Assembly: GCA_013822395.1 (NCBI GenBank)
Contig: PNKK01000008.1
Coordinates: 23,090-87,089, forward strand
From: Anaerolinea sp.
Lineage (GTDB): Bacteria; Chloroflexota; Limnocylindria; Limnocylindrales; CSP1-4
Length of the DNA stretch: 64,000 nucleotides
Reading direction: 5' to 3'
Position numbers and translations under genes: made by a program. Positions within the stretch are counted from its first letter, which is position 1; each line of letters begins with the position of its first letter. The notes beneath the pieces were generated by a model. That model was not told the origin of the DNA and ran no database searches. It was given only the letters and a program-made list of their open reading frames with translations. This document shows positions 53,701 to 62,343 of this stretch, in pieces.

Positions 53701-54817
53701 TCGTGACCTCCATTGGCGGTCCGGCCGGGCGCGCAACGATCCAGACATCCTGATCCCGCCGGGCGAGATCCACGATCTCGAAGCGGCCGGCCTGATCGAT
53801 CCGCTCGACGCCGATCCCGCCGACCGGGGTGCTCGCCGTCCGTCCGCCGATGACGATCGGCGCCAGGCAGGCCTGCACTTCATCGACGAGACCGAGCGCG
53901 AAGAATCCCGCCAAGAGCTCGCCGCCGCCCTCGACGAGCACCTCGTTGTAGCCGCGCTGGCCGAGGGTGTCGAGGAGAGCGCAGAGATCGACCCGCCCCG
54001 ACCGGTCGGCCGGGAGGGCGAGCAGGCCAAGGCCGCGGTCCTTGAGCGCGGCCGAGCCCGGGGCGGGTGCCACGAAGGCCACCGTCGTTCCGGCGGCGAG
54101 CTCGGGCCCGGCCAGGGCAGCGTCGAGGGGCATCCGCAGGCACGTGTCGACGACGATCCGATGCGGCTGGCGGCCGTCGGAGGGCATCGGGCGGACGGTG
54201 AGGCTGGGATTGTCCGCGAGCACGGTCCCGATGCCCACGATGACCGCGTCCGAGCGATCCCGAAGCGCATGGGCGTGCGCCCGCGAGGCTTCGCCGCTGA
54301 TCCAGCGAGCGTCACCCGAGCGGGTCGCGATCTTGCCATCGAGGCTCATGGCGTATTTCGCGGTGACCCACGAGCGACCGAGCCGCTGGCGGAGCAGGTA
54401 CCCCCGGAGGAGCTCCCCGGCCGCCGCTTCCGACTCGCCGGCCTCGACCCGGATCCCGGCCTGGACGAGAGCGCGGTGTCCGCCGCCCGCGACGCGCGGA
54501 TCGGGGTCCCCGGTCGCATAGCGAACCTCGGCGACGCCCGCGGCTATGATCGCGTCCGTGCAGGGAGGCGTCCGGCCGTGGTGGCAGCAGGGCTCGAGCG
54601 TGACGTACAGGCTGGCGTCCCGAGCGAGTGGACCGGCCTCCGCCAGGGCGACCGTCTCGGCATGAGCCTCACCGGCTGCGGTGTGATACCCCTCGCCGAC
54701 GATCCGCCCAGCCCGGACGACGACGACGCCGACGGGCGGATTCGGCGCGGTCCGGCCACGACCCAGAGCAGCGAGCTCGAGGGCTCGCCCCATCGGATCC
54801 CGCGCCGGCCCGGTCAT
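53693..54817 (-). CDS. ribD: Riboflavin deaminase/reductase RibD
   Basis: A 374-residue bifunctional enzyme: N-terminal zinc deaminase (HAETVAL with catalytic Glu, EPCCHHGRTPPC ligands) and C-terminal reductase (WVTAKYAMSLDGKIATRSGD, VGIGTVLADNPSLTVR, EVLVEGGGELL). It makes 5-amino-6-ribitylamino-uracil phosphate, which feeds both riboflavin and FO synthesis. ATG 54817 follows GAGGTGAC about 12 nt upstream and lies 79 nt after the riboswitch. Confidence 0.95.
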   Translation of the reverse strand: MTGPARDPMGRALELAALGRGRTAPNPPVGVVVVRAGRIVGEGYHTAAGEAHAETVALAEAGPLARDASLYVTLEPCCHHGRTPPCTDAIIAAGVAEVRYATGDPDPRVAGGGHRALVQAGIRVEAGESEAAAGELLRGYLLRQRLGRSWVTAKYAMSLDGKIATRSGDARWISGEASRAHAHALRDRSDAVIVGIGTVLADNPSLTVRPMPSDGRQPHRIVVDTCLRMPLDAALAGPELAAGTTVAFVAPAPGSAALKDRGLGLLALPADRSGRVDLCALLDTLGQRGYNEVLVEGGGELLAGFFALGLVDEVQACLAPIVIGGRTASTPVGGIGVERIDQAGRFEIVDLARRDQDVWIVARPAGPPMEVTNV

Positions 54818-54866
54818 CGCGCCACGTCACCTCGTTGGGCTCGGGGCGCAGACGAGACGCAACGAG

Positions 54867-54885
54867 CGCGCCCGCGACGGGCGCG
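54867..54885 (-). promoter_or_regulatory. Hairpin between FMN riboswitch and ribD
   Basis: An 8-bp perfect stem (CGCGCCCG/CGGGCGCG) with a CGA loop lies between the riboswitch and the ribD start. It is a plausible expression-platform element; whether control is at transcription or translation cannot be read here. Confidence 0.45.
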
Positions 54886-54895
54886 ACGCGACGCT

Positions 54896-55055
54896 GCCTT
54901 CTTCCATCCGGACTGTACCGTCGGCTCCGTCACGGTCGCCTCGAGCGGCGACCATCGGATCTGCTGGCACCCGTCGTGCGACGGGCCGCTCGTGGGCTCC
55001 CCGCGCCTGAACGCGGGACTACCACCGGTCGGGAATCTCACCCTGCCCCGAAGGC
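54896..55055 (-). ncRNA. FMN riboswitch (RFN element)
   Basis: Read on the minus strand, the P1 arms GCCTTC (55050-55055) and GAAGGC (54896-54901) enclose the conserved RFN blocks: GGGGCAGGGTGAGATTCCC, ACCGGTGGTA, a variable hairpin with GAGCCCACGAGC, CAGCAGATCCGATGG, GAGCCGACGGTACAGTCC and GGATGGAAGAAGG. All five internal arms can be drawn. It senses FMN and lies 79 nt before ribD, so it should control the ribD-ribE/BA-ribH-fbiC operon. Confidence 0.96.
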
Positions 55056-55108
55056 CGACGCGAATCTACCACGGGCCGCTGGCGAGGTGGCGATGCGTGT
55101 CTCGATGC

Positions 55109-55135
55109 GTGGTCGCGGCGATGCGCTGCGACCAC
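55109..55135 (-). terminator. Hairpin between cobT and the rib operon
   Basis: GTGGTCGC and its exact complement GCGACCAC flank an 11-nt loop, 78 nt after the cobT stop on the minus strand. It may end the cobalamin operon transcript before the FMN riboswitch. Confidence 0.5.
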
Positions 55136-55212
55136 CCTCGTCGCGAGCGAGCGCCCGCTGACATCGGCGGTCATCGCCGCACGCCGTCGGCACCCGGCCA
55201 GGTATGGTCGGA

Positions 55213-56304
55213 TCACGCGCGCGCATCGTCCGCCGCCACCTCCACCGTTCGTTCCGACACTCCCGCCGTCTCGAACGTCGCCATCTCGGCGAGGATCGCG
55301 AGCGCGGCGTCGACCGTCGGCATGATCAGCGCTGCGCCGGTCCCCTCGCCGAGTCGGAGGTCAAGGTCGAGGAAGGACACGAGGCCGAGCCGCTCGAGCA
55401 CGACCCGGTGGCCGATCTCCACCGAACGGTGGGCCGCGATAAGGTGCTCCCGGACCGGCGGACAGAGCTCCGTCGCGACAAGGGCCGCGGCGCCCGCGAT
55501 GAACCCGTCGAGGAGCACCGGGATCCGGCGCGCTGCCGCGCCGAGGATCACCCCGACGAGCCCGGCGATCTCGAGCCCGCCGACCGAGGCGAGGACCCCG
55601 AGCGGATCAGCGGGCCGCGGCCGGTTCACCGCGAGCGCCCGCTCGACGACGGCGACCTTGTGGGCGAGCCCGGCATCGTCGATCCCCGTCCCGCGCCCAG
55701 TAACGTCTGCCGCAGACCGGCCCGTGATCGCCGCGACGATCGCGCTCGACGCCGTCGTGTTGGCGATCCCCATGTCGCCGGTCGCGACGAGATCGAGCCC
55801 GCGCTCGACCTCGCGCACGACGACCTCGATCCCGACCTCGATCGCGGCGAGCGCCTCGGCCTCGGTCATCGCCGGGCCTTCGACGAGGTTCCGCGTGCCC
55901 GGGGCGACCTTCCGGCCGATGAGCTCCGGATGGGGCGCGAGGTTCGCCGCAACGCCGACGTCGACGATCGCGACCCGCGCGCCCGCGCGCCGGGCGAGGA
56001 CGTTGATCGCGGCGCCGCCGGCGAGGAAGTTCGCGACCATCTGGGCGGTGACGGCTTGCGGGTAGGCGGAGACCCCCTCGGCTGCCACGCCGTGGTCGGC
56101 GGCCATGACGACGACGGTCTTGCGCGGAAGGCTCGGCACCGGCTGACCGGTGATCCCGGCGAGCGTGATCGCCAGCTCCTCGAGCCGCCCAAGGCTGCCC
56201 GGCGGCTTCGTCAGCCGGTCGAGCCGGGCGCGCGCCACCGCCATCGCCGCCTCGTCGCGGGGTCCGATGCGGTTCGCGAGCCTGAGCAGGGATGGTCGGT
56301 CCAT
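55213..56304 (-). CDS. cobT: Nicotinate-nucleotide-dimethylbenzimidazole phosphoribosyltransferase
   Basis: A 363-residue CobT that activates the lower ligand (DMB) to alpha-ribazole phosphate. Hallmarks are LTKPPGSLGRLEELA near the start, VVMAADHGVAAEGVSAYPQ, NFLAGGAAINVLA, GDMGIANTTASSA and the catalytic glutamate in LRLGEGTGA. ATG 56304 has GAGGAGGTGA 5 nt upstream. It is the last gene of the cobalamin operon and 4 nt downstream of the pduX-like gene. Confidence 0.95.
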   Translation of the reverse strand: MDRPSLLRLANRIGPRDEAAMAVARARLDRLTKPPGSLGRLEELAITLAGITGQPVPSLPRKTVVVMAADHGVAAEGVSAYPQAVTAQMVANFLAGGAAINVLARRAGARVAIVDVGVAANLAPHPELIGRKVAPGTRNLVEGPAMTEAEALAAIEVGIEVVVREVERGLDLVATGDMGIANTTASSAIVAAITGRSAADVTGRGTGIDDAGLAHKVAVVERALAVNRPRPADPLGVLASVGGLEIAGLVGVILGAAARRIPVLLDGFIAGAAALVATELCPPVREHLIAAHRSVEIGHRVVLERLGLVSFLDLDLRLGEGTGAALIMPTVDAALAILAEMATFETAGVSERTVEVAADDARA

Positions 56305-56308
56305 TCGA

Positions 56309-57259
56309 TCACCTCCTCGTGGTTGGGGCCGCGGAACAGACGCTCCGGGGCGGCCCGGTCCCGGGGCTGGGCACGACGCGGACGCCGCCGTCGACGAGCC
56401 GGGCCGGCCAGACGTCGACGAGGCCGGGCAGGGAGCGGCGGGCGGCGGCGACCGCCCGCGCCGCAAGCGCGGGTTCTGGCGGGAGGAGAAGCCCGAGCGC
56501 GGTGCCGCTGTGGGCGGCGCAGACGCCGAGCGCGCCGAGGCAGGCGGCGAGCTCGAGCGTCTCGACGAGCGCCGGCTTCGGCAGGAGCGCCTCATTGGCA
56601 AGGGCGCTGAGCGTCGCTCCGGCGCCGATCGCGGCCGGGTCGACGCCCCGAACGCCGCGGCGGACGAGGTCGAGGGCGCGCGCCTGCAGAGCCGTGAGGC
56701 CCGGTGACGCGGCCGGCCACCGTGCATGGTGGGCGATCGTGTCGACCGCCCCGCCGAAGTCGAGGACGACGACCCCGAGCGCGGGCGCTGGCCCAAGAAC
56801 CTCCCAGCGGTTCCCCGTCTGCCCATCGCCGAGGGCGAGACCGGGGAACATCGTGCCGTCGCTCGGCTCGATCGCGACGGCAAGGCGCGCGATCGCCTCG
56901 GGCGCGAGCTCCTCGCCGAGCGCCCGCGCAGTCGCGGCGATCGCGCCGACCACGTCGGCCGTGCTCGTCCCGAAGCCGCGACCGACCGGCAGGTCGGACC
57001 GAATCTCGAGCCGCACCCCGAGCGAGCCACACCCGAGCGCCACGAGCGTCCGCCGCGCCGCGGCGAGCGCCTTGGGCCGGCCGGCCGGGCCGCCGGTGAT
57101 TCCGCTGCCGTCGACCGTCGCGCGGACCTCGGCGGCGCGGTCGATCGGGGAGGACACGAGGAACGCCCCTCCATCGGCGTCGGTCCCCTGGACGAGCTCG
57201 CCGCAGGTGAAGGGGACCCGGGCGATCGCCGTCCGTGGCCGGTCGACGTCCCGGCTCAT
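56309..57259 (-). CDS. pduX: GHMP kinase, L-threonine kinase (PduX) type
   Basis: A 316-residue GHMP-fold kinase. The N-terminal PFTCGELVQG matches PduX-type kinases, the phosphate loop is LPVGRGFGTSTADVVGA (about 89-105), and the C-terminal motif 3 CAAHSGTALGLL is present. PduX makes L-threonine-phosphate, which CobD decarboxylates to the aminopropanol linker of cobalamin. Its position next to cobC, cobU and cobD supports this. ATG 57259 overlaps the cobC stop (ATGA). Confidence 0.88.
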   Translation of the reverse strand: MSRDVDRPRTAIARVPFTCGELVQGTDADGGAFLVSSPIDRAAEVRATVDGSGITGGPAGRPKALAAARRTLVALGCGSLGVRLEIRSDLPVGRGFGTSTADVVGAIAATARALGEELAPEAIARLAVAIEPSDGTMFPGLALGDGQTGNRWEVLGPAPALGVVVLDFGGAVDTIAHHARWPAASPGLTALQARALDLVRRGVRGVDPAAIGAGATLSALANEALLPKPALVETLELAACLGALGVCAAHSGTALGLLLPPEPALAARAVAAARRSLPGLVDVWPARLVDGGVRVVPSPGTGPPRSVCSAAPTTRR

Positions 57260-57843
57260 CGGCCCGGCCGCCAGCCCCCGACGAGCCGCGGTGGCCGGCT
57301 GAGCACGACCTCGAGGACCTCGCCCGGGGCGACTCGGCGGAGCTGACGGCGGTGGCCGAGAGTGAGCTCGAGGGCGAGCTCGATCGGACCCCCGTGGGCG
57401 ACGACGATCGTGGTGTGTTCCGGTATCTGGAGGAGTGCCGCCCAGGCGGCCGCGACGCGATCACGGAAGGCGGCCCACGACTCGCCGGCCGGCCAGTCGA
57501 TCGCTCGCTCGCCGCGCACGAGCCGCGCCGCGAGCGCCGGCCAGTCGCGCGCGAGGTCGCCGAACGTCACTCCCTCGATGGCGCCGAAGTCGACCTCCCG
57601 CCAGCGCTCGTCGATCGCGAGTGGCCAGCCGCCCGCTGCCGCGATCTCCCGGGCCGGTTCGGCGGCCCGCCGGAGCGGGCTCGCCACGACCCGCGACGCC
57701 GCCGGCGCCCGGTCGGCGAGCCGGGCCGCGATGAGCGAGACCGCGCGCAGCCCGGCGACGCTCAGCGGGACGTCCGTCCGCCCCGCGTAGCGGAGCCCCG
57801 ACCAGGGGGTCGCCGGATGGCGGACGAGGTAGATCGTCGTCAT
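57256..57843 (-). CDS. cobC: Alpha-ribazole phosphatase (histidine phosphatase family)
   Basis: A 195-residue phosphoglycerate-mutase-like phosphatase. The phosphohistidine motif reads LVRHPAT (normally RHG/RHGE), other residues are SPLRRAAE, EVDFGAIEG, and the late AHGG. In the cobalamin operon it should remove the phosphate from alpha-ribazole-phosphate or cobalamin-phosphate. Both ends overlap neighbours by 4 nt. Confidence 0.88.
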   Translation of the reverse strand: MTTIYLVRHPATPWSGLRYAGRTDVPLSVAGLRAVSLIAARLADRAPAASRVVASPLRRAAEPAREIAAAGGWPLAIDERWREVDFGAIEGVTFGDLARDWPALAARLVRGERAIDWPAGESWAAFRDRVAAAWAALLQIPEHTTIVVAHGGPIELALELTLGHRRQLRRVAPGEVLEVVLSRPPRLVGGWRPGR

Positions 57844-58361
57844 GGGCGAGCCCGGAGCGAGAGCGGGAGCCCCGCGACGACGAGGACGACCTCGTCGGCG
57901 AACGTGGCCACCTCCTGGTTGAGCGTCCCGAGCTCGTCGCGGAAGCGGCGCCCGAGCGCCGACGCCGGGACGAGTCCGAGACCGACCTCGTCGGACACGA
58001 GGATCACCGGCGCGTCGCGCTCACCCATCGCCGTTGCCACCGCCGTCCAGTGGTCGGCCGCCGCCTCGCCGGCCTCAATGAGCGCGGCGACCCAGAGGGC
58101 GAGCGAGTCGACGAGCAGCGCGTGCCCGGCGGGCACAGCTTCGACGGCGGCCGCGAGATCGAGCCCGACCTCGAGGGTCGTCCAGGCGACCGGGCGCCGG
58201 CGGCGGTGGGCGGCGATCCGGACCTCCATCTCGGGGTCGCCCGGCCGCGCCGTCGCGAGGTAGGCGACCCGCTCCCCGCCCAGGCGGCGCGCGGCATCCT
58301 CCGCGTAGCGGCTCTTGCCGCTCCGCGTCCCGCCAAGGACGAACAGCCGGTGGCGGTTCAC
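57840..58361 (-). CDS. cobU: Adenosylcobinamide kinase/guanylyltransferase
   Basis: A 173-residue bifunctional enzyme that phosphorylates and guanylylates cobinamide. The P-loop is VLGGTRSGKSRYAED at about 8-22; LVDSLALWVA, VSDEVGLGLVP and GTLNQEVA are family blocks. GTG 58361 is the best start; it overlaps the cobD stop by 4 nt. Confidence 0.93.
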   Translation of the reverse strand: MNRHRLFVLGGTRSGKSRYAEDAARRLGGERVAYLATARPGDPEMEVRIAAHRRRRPVAWTTLEVGLDLAAAVEAVPAGHALLVDSLALWVAALIEAGEAAADHWTAVATAMGERDAPVILVSDEVGLGLVPASALGRRFRDELGTLNQEVATFADEVVLVVAGLPLSLRARP

Positions 58362-59428
58362 TGCGCGGATCCCGGAGCGGGCGCGGCGCGGAGCGCGTCG
58401 AGCGCAGCGAGGAGGAGAGCCTGCTCGGCGGGCGGGCAGACCGCGACCCGGAGGTACCCCGGGAGATCGAAGCTCGTCGCGTCGCGAACGGCGATCCGCC
58501 GCCGGGCAAGCCCGACGAGGATCTCGCGCGCCCGGGGGCCGGCCCAGGCGAGGACGAAGTTCGCGTCGGAGCGGACCGGACGCAGGCCGTGGGCGGCGAG
58601 CCCGCTGGCGAGCGAACTCCGCCAGGCGACGATCCGGGCCCGCTCCGATCGCCCGAGCTCCCAGCGCGCGGCGCTCGCGGCGGCGATCGCGTGGGCGCCG
58701 ACCGGCCACGGGTCGCGGACGGCCCGGAGGCGGGCGAGGAGTCGCGGCGGCCCGAGGACGTAGCCGACCCGGACGCCCGGGACGGCGAGACGCTTCGTCA
58801 GGCTCCGGACGAGGAGGGCCCGCTCTGTCGCGAGGAGCGCCCCGATCGGCGACCGGGCGGCCGCGAACGGGGCGAACGACTGATCGACGACGAGGATGGC
58901 CTCGCCCGCCTCGGGCGCCCGGAGCGCGCCGAGGAGACGCCGGTAGCCGGAGGCACCGATCGAGCGACCGGTTGGGTTGTTCGGGTCGCAGATGACGACG
59001 ATGGCGCGTCCCGGCGCCTTGAGCGCCGATGCCAGCGCCGCGAGCGGCGGATCGAACGACGGCTCGGTTGCGCAGACCTCGTCGGTGGTCGCGCCGGCGA
59101 GGGCCGCGACCCGGGCGTACTCCCCGTACGTCGGGCCGGCGACGACGCCGCGGACGCCGGGCTCGATGAGCGCGGTGGCGATGAGCCGGAGCGCCTCGCT
59201 GGCGCCGGCCGTCAGGAGGACCAAGGCGCGCGGCACCCCCGCGTCGGCGGCGAGGTGACGCTCGGCGGCGCAGACGTCGAGGTCGGCGTAGCGGTCATAG
59301 CGGGCAGCGCCGATCGCCGCCCGGACCGCGGCGGGTGTCCCGAGCGGGTTCGGGTTCGCGCTCAGATCGAGCCAGCCCGCCGGGGCTCCGCCGTGGCGGA
59401 CCGGCCTGACGTTTCTACGCCCTGCCAC
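58358..59428 (-). CDS. cobD: Threonine-phosphate decarboxylase
   Basis: A 356-residue class I/II aminotransferase-fold PLP enzyme. It begins with the CobD-like LDLSANPNPLGTP, has ICDPNNPTGR, and the PLP lysine is in LVRSLTKRLAVPGVRVGY. In the cobalamin operon it yields aminopropanol phosphate from L-threonine phosphate. GTG 59428 overlaps the cbiB stop by 14 nt; a histidinol-phosphate aminotransferase is the alternative but the context favours CobD. Confidence 0.88.
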   Translation of the reverse strand: MAGRRNVRPVRHGGAPAGWLDLSANPNPLGTPAAVRAAIGAARYDRYADLDVCAAERHLAADAGVPRALVLLTAGASEALRLIATALIEPGVRGVVAGPTYGEYARVAALAGATTDEVCATEPSFDPPLAALASALKAPGRAIVVICDPNNPTGRSIGASGYRRLLGALRAPEAGEAILVVDQSFAPFAAARSPIGALLATERALLVRSLTKRLAVPGVRVGYVLGPPRLLARLRAVRDPWPVGAHAIAAASAARWELGRSERARIVAWRSSLASGLAAHGLRPVRSDANFVLAWAGPRAREILVGLARRRIAVRDATSFDLPGYLRVAVCPPAEQALLLAALDALRAAPAPGSAQ

Positions 59429-60329
59429 GGCGTCGATCCACGAGAACGAAGGCGAGCGTGACGATCCCGGCCGCGGCGAGGACGAGCCGGCGTGCAGCCG
59501 CGGCGTCGTCGACCTCCGGCGCCCGCCCGCCGGCGCCGAGCCGGTACGTCCCGGGCTTCTCGAGCCAGACGCCGAGGGCGCCGGCCGCGCCGGCCATCGG
59601 CCAGCCCGCATTCGGGCTCTCGGTCCGCCGGTGGTCGCGCGCGAGGACGTGGAGCGCACGGCGGGCCGACCCTCCGGCGAGCGGCGCGGCCGCGACGAGG
59701 GCGGCGGCGGTCAGGCGCGCCGGCACGAGGTTCGCGACGTCGTCGAGCCGGGCGGCCGGCTTGCCGAGGTACTCGTACCGCCCGTGGTAGCCGACCATCG
59801 CATCGGCGGTGTTGACGACCCGGTAGGCGAGGGCGGCCGGCAGGCCGCCGAGCGCGTACCAGCAGAGCGGGGCGACGTACGAGTCAGAGAGGTTCTCGGC
59901 GAGCGACTCGACGATGGCCGAGGCGAGGCGGGCCTCATCGAGCGTGTCCGTCGGGCGGCTGACGAGCGCCGCGAGCTCGACGCGCGCGGCGGCGGGATCG
60001 CCCTGCGCGAGCGCCGCTTCCGCCCGCCGGCCGGCGTCGATGAGCGCCCTCAGCGCGAACGATGACTTCAGCAGAAAGACCGTTGCCGCGAGACGGAGCG
60101 GGGCGGGGCGGAGACGCTCGGCGAGCCAGCCTCCGGCCAGCGCGAGGCCGACCGGGAGCGCGACGAGGGCGACACCGTTGCGGACGGCCGCGCCGGGAGC
60201 GGCCGGCGCCCGGTGCTTGAGCGCGGCGATCAGTCGGCCGGCCGCGACGACCGGGTGGATCGCCGGCGGCGGCTCGCCGACGAGCGCGTCGAGCGCGAGG
60301 GCCGCGAGCCAGAGCGTGGAGCGCCTCAC
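59415..60329 (-). CDS. cbiB: Adenosylcobinamide-phosphate synthase
   Basis: A 304-residue membrane protein that joins the aminopropanol arm to adenosylcobyric acid. The start LALDALVGEPPPAIHPVVAAGRLI is the CbiB signature; RPTDTLDEARLASAIVES and SDSYVAPLCWYALGGLPAAL follow. Several hydrophobic helices fit a polytopic protein. ATG/GTG at 60329 overlaps the cbiZ stop by 4 nt. Confidence 0.93.
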   Translation of the reverse strand: MRRSTLWLAALALDALVGEPPPAIHPVVAAGRLIAALKHRAPAAPGAAVRNGVALVALPVGLALAGGWLAERLRPAPLRLAATVFLLKSSFALRALIDAGRRAEAALAQGDPAAARVELAALVSRPTDTLDEARLASAIVESLAENLSDSYVAPLCWYALGGLPAALAYRVVNTADAMVGYHGRYEYLGKPAARLDDVANLVPARLTAAALVAAAPLAGGSARRALHVLARDHRRTESPNAGWPMAGAAGALGVWLEKPGTYRLGAGGRAPEVDDAAAARRLVLAAAGIVTLAFVLVDRRRGRA

Positions 60330-61039
60330 GCCCGCCCGCCCTCGTCGGCGCCCGAGCGTCGCTCGAGCTCGGTCCCGATCGCCGCGCCGATGATGGCACC
60401 GGCGAGCGCGCCGAGCTCGGTCGCCGCGCCGGCGTGCCGGAGCTCACGCCCCGCCGTCGGGCGCCAGAGCACGGCGACGGCGTCGGTACTCGTCCCGCTC
60501 GCCCGCGCGCCCGACGGCGTCCGCAGCCCGGATTCGACGAGCGCCGCGGCCTTCGCCTCGGCCAGCAGCGCCGCGAGCTCGACGGCGGCCGCCTCGCGCA
60601 GCCGCCCATCGACGAGGACCATCGCGTTGATCGTCCCGGGGCCGGCGGGTACCGGCCGCTCGCCCGGCCGGCTCGCGTTCCGCAGCCCGACGGTGACGAG
60701 CACCCGAACGGCGCATCCCTCGGCGACCCCGCTGAGGATCTGCGTCCGGGCGAGATCGACCGCGGTCATGAGGCCGACGACCGGGCCGCCGAGATCGAGC
60801 GCCCGGGCAGCCGCGCGCAGGTCCCGCTCGGGCCGGTCGCCGCGGTAGGTGAGCGGCACGTGGAGATGGAGGAGCGAGCGGGCGTGTCGCCGGCCGCCGC
60901 CGAGGACGGCGCTGCTCAAGACCTGCCAGGCGGGGTCGAGGCGCAGGACGACCGAGCCGGCGCGCCGCTCGTAGCGGACGCCCGCGAGCAGCTCCGCGCG
61001 ATCGAGCACCTCGTCGCTGGCGACCGCCACCGCGCTCAC
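60326..61039 (-). CDS. cbiZ: Adenosylcobinamide amidohydrolase
   Basis: A 237-residue CbiZ-type protein: VLRLDPAWQVLSSAVLGGGR, the GLMTAVDLARTQILSG block and VGLRNASRPGE region match the family. CbiZ hydrolyses imported (pseudo)cobamides or cobinamide to cobyric acid so that they can be rebuilt with a preferred lower ligand. It points to salvage and remodelling. It overlaps both neighbours by 4 nt. Confidence 0.88.
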   Translation of the reverse strand: MSAVAVASDEVLDRAELLAGVRYERRAGSVVLRLDPAWQVLSSAVLGGGRRHARSLLHLHVPLTYRGDRPERDLRAAARALDLGGPVVGLMTAVDLARTQILSGVAEGCAVRVLVTVGLRNASRPGERPVPAGPGTINAMVLVDGRLREAAAVELAALLAEAKAAALVESGLRTPSGARASGTSTDAVAVLWRPTAGRELRHAGAATELGALAGAIIGAAIGTELERRSGADEGGRA

Positions 61040-61794
61040 CGGACGACCGCCCCTCCGACGAGGGACGCGGCGAAGGCGACCTCGATCGCCGCGCCATAGC
61101 CGTCACCGGTTACGGCGCCGAAGCGGCGTGCGAGCATTCCCAGGAAGCCGAGCCCGGCGATCACGCCGGCCAGCCAGCCAGCCGCCGCCACGAGGCCGCC
61201 CGCCAGCACCGCGACAGCCACGCTCGTGCCGAGCGCGACGACGCTGCCACCGCGCCCCGAGTGGGCGGCGAACCAGGCGCCGAAGCCGCCCTCGGCCCGC
61301 GGCGCCCACGGGGCGGCGAGGGCGGGAACGGCGCGCGAGACCGAGCCGGCAACCGCGAGCGCCGGGAGCAGCGTACCGGCCGGCAGGGACGCCAGCGCCG
61401 CCGTGTCGACGAGAAGCACGAGCGCCACCGCGGCGGCCCCGGCGGCTCCGATCGCCGGGTCGCGCCGGGCCCGCTCGGCGTTCGCCGGATCAGGTGCGGC
61501 GAGCGCGTCCGCGGTATCGGCGAGCCCGTCGAGGTGGAGCGCCCCGCTCGCGAGGGCGAGGATCCCGAGGGCGAGCGCGGCGGCGAGGAGCCGTCGCTCG
61601 TCGCCGAGGGCGAGCGCCACCGCCCCGGCCAGCGCGCCGAGAACCGCCCCGACGAGACCGAAGGCCGCCGAGCCCGTCCGGTCGACGACCGCCGGCGCGA
61701 TCCGCAGCCGGCTGAGGAGGGCGACGGCGCAGCGGACCTCGAGGGCGGCGACGAACGGCGTGCGGGGACCGCGTCGGCGCGGCTCGGGGTCCAC
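61036..61794 (-). CDS. cobS: Cobalamin synthase (adenosylcobinamide-GDP ribazoletransferase)
   Basis: A 252-residue membrane enzyme joining GDP-cobinamide and alpha-ribazole. The GALHLDGLADTADAL motif near residue 83 is diagnostic; DPAIGAAGAAAVALVLLV follows as in the family. About six hydrophobic helices. GTG 61794 starts 3 nt after the cobO stop. Confidence 0.93.
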   Translation of the reverse strand: MDPEPRRRGPRTPFVAALEVRCAVALLSRLRIAPAVVDRTGSAAFGLVGAVLGALAGAVALALGDERRLLAAALALGILALASGALHLDGLADTADALAAPDPANAERARRDPAIGAAGAAAVALVLLVDTAALASLPAGTLLPALAVAGSVSRAVPALAAPWAPRAEGGFGAWFAAHSGRGGSVVALGTSVAVAVLAGGLVAAAGWLAGVIAGLGFLGMLARRFGAVTGDGYGAAIEVAFAASLVGGAVVR

Positions 61795-61797
61795 GGC

Positions 61798-62343
61798 CTA
61801 GAACTCGATCCCGCGCTGGGCCCGGACGCCGCGCACGTACGGGTGCTTGACGAGGCGGACCTCGGAGACGAGGTCGGCCCGCGCGACGACCGCCTCGGGC
61901 GCGGCGCGGCCGGTCAGGACGAGGTGCGTCTCGGGACGCCGCGCCTCGAGCAGCGCGAGCACGTCGGCCTCGCCGATGAGCCCTGCCGTCACCGCTCCGA
62001 AGATCTCGTCGAGGACGACGAGATCGGCCGCCCCGCCGCTGACGAGCTCGCGGGCCCGGACAAGGCCGGCCTGCGCCGCGGCCTCGTGCTCGGACATGGG
62101 GATCCGCGGGTCGCGCAGGCGCTCGATCGTGAACCCGCGCCCGGACCGGACGACCTCGATCGGGAGGCCGGTCCGGCGGAGCGCCCGGACCTCGCCGGTC
62201 TGCCAGGCACCCTTGATGAACTGGACGATCGCGACTCGCAGGCCGGCGCCGGCCGCCCGGAGGGCCTGGCCGAAGGCGGCCGTCGTCTTGCCCTTGCCGT
62301 CGCCGGTCAGGACGATGACGAGGCCCGTCCGCCGGGGCGCCAT
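61798..62343 (-). CDS. cobO: Cob(I)alamin adenosyltransferase, CobO/BtuR type
   Basis: A 181-residue CobA/CobO-type enzyme with the modified P-loop VLTGDGKGKTTAAFG, followed by VAIVQFIKGAWQTGE and LVVLDEIFGAV. It attaches the adenosyl group to corrinoids after import. ATG 62343 shares a base with the btuD stop (TGATG). Confidence 0.95.
   Translation of the reverse strand: MAPRRTGLVIVLTGDGKGKTTAAFGQALRAAGAGLRVAIVQFIKGAWQTGEVRALRRTGLPIEVVRSGRGFTIERLRDPRIPMSEHEAAAQAGLVRARELVSGGAADLVVLDEIFGAVTAGLIGEADVLALLEARRPETHLVLTGRAAPEAVVARADLVSEVRLVKHPYVRGVRAQRGIEF

Noticed and set aside
55056..55212. Cobalamin riboswitch
   Set aside because: The gap after cobT has only a short hairpin; no B12-box. The cob operon starts beyond the right edge, so a switch there cannot be judged.
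52472..56065. Very long plus-strand open frame (1197 codons) across the rib and cob genes
   Set aside because: It is antisense to ribD, the RibE-BA fusion, the riboswitch and cobT, is very rich in Arg, Ser, Pro and Thr, and has no motif; a shadow caused by high GC.
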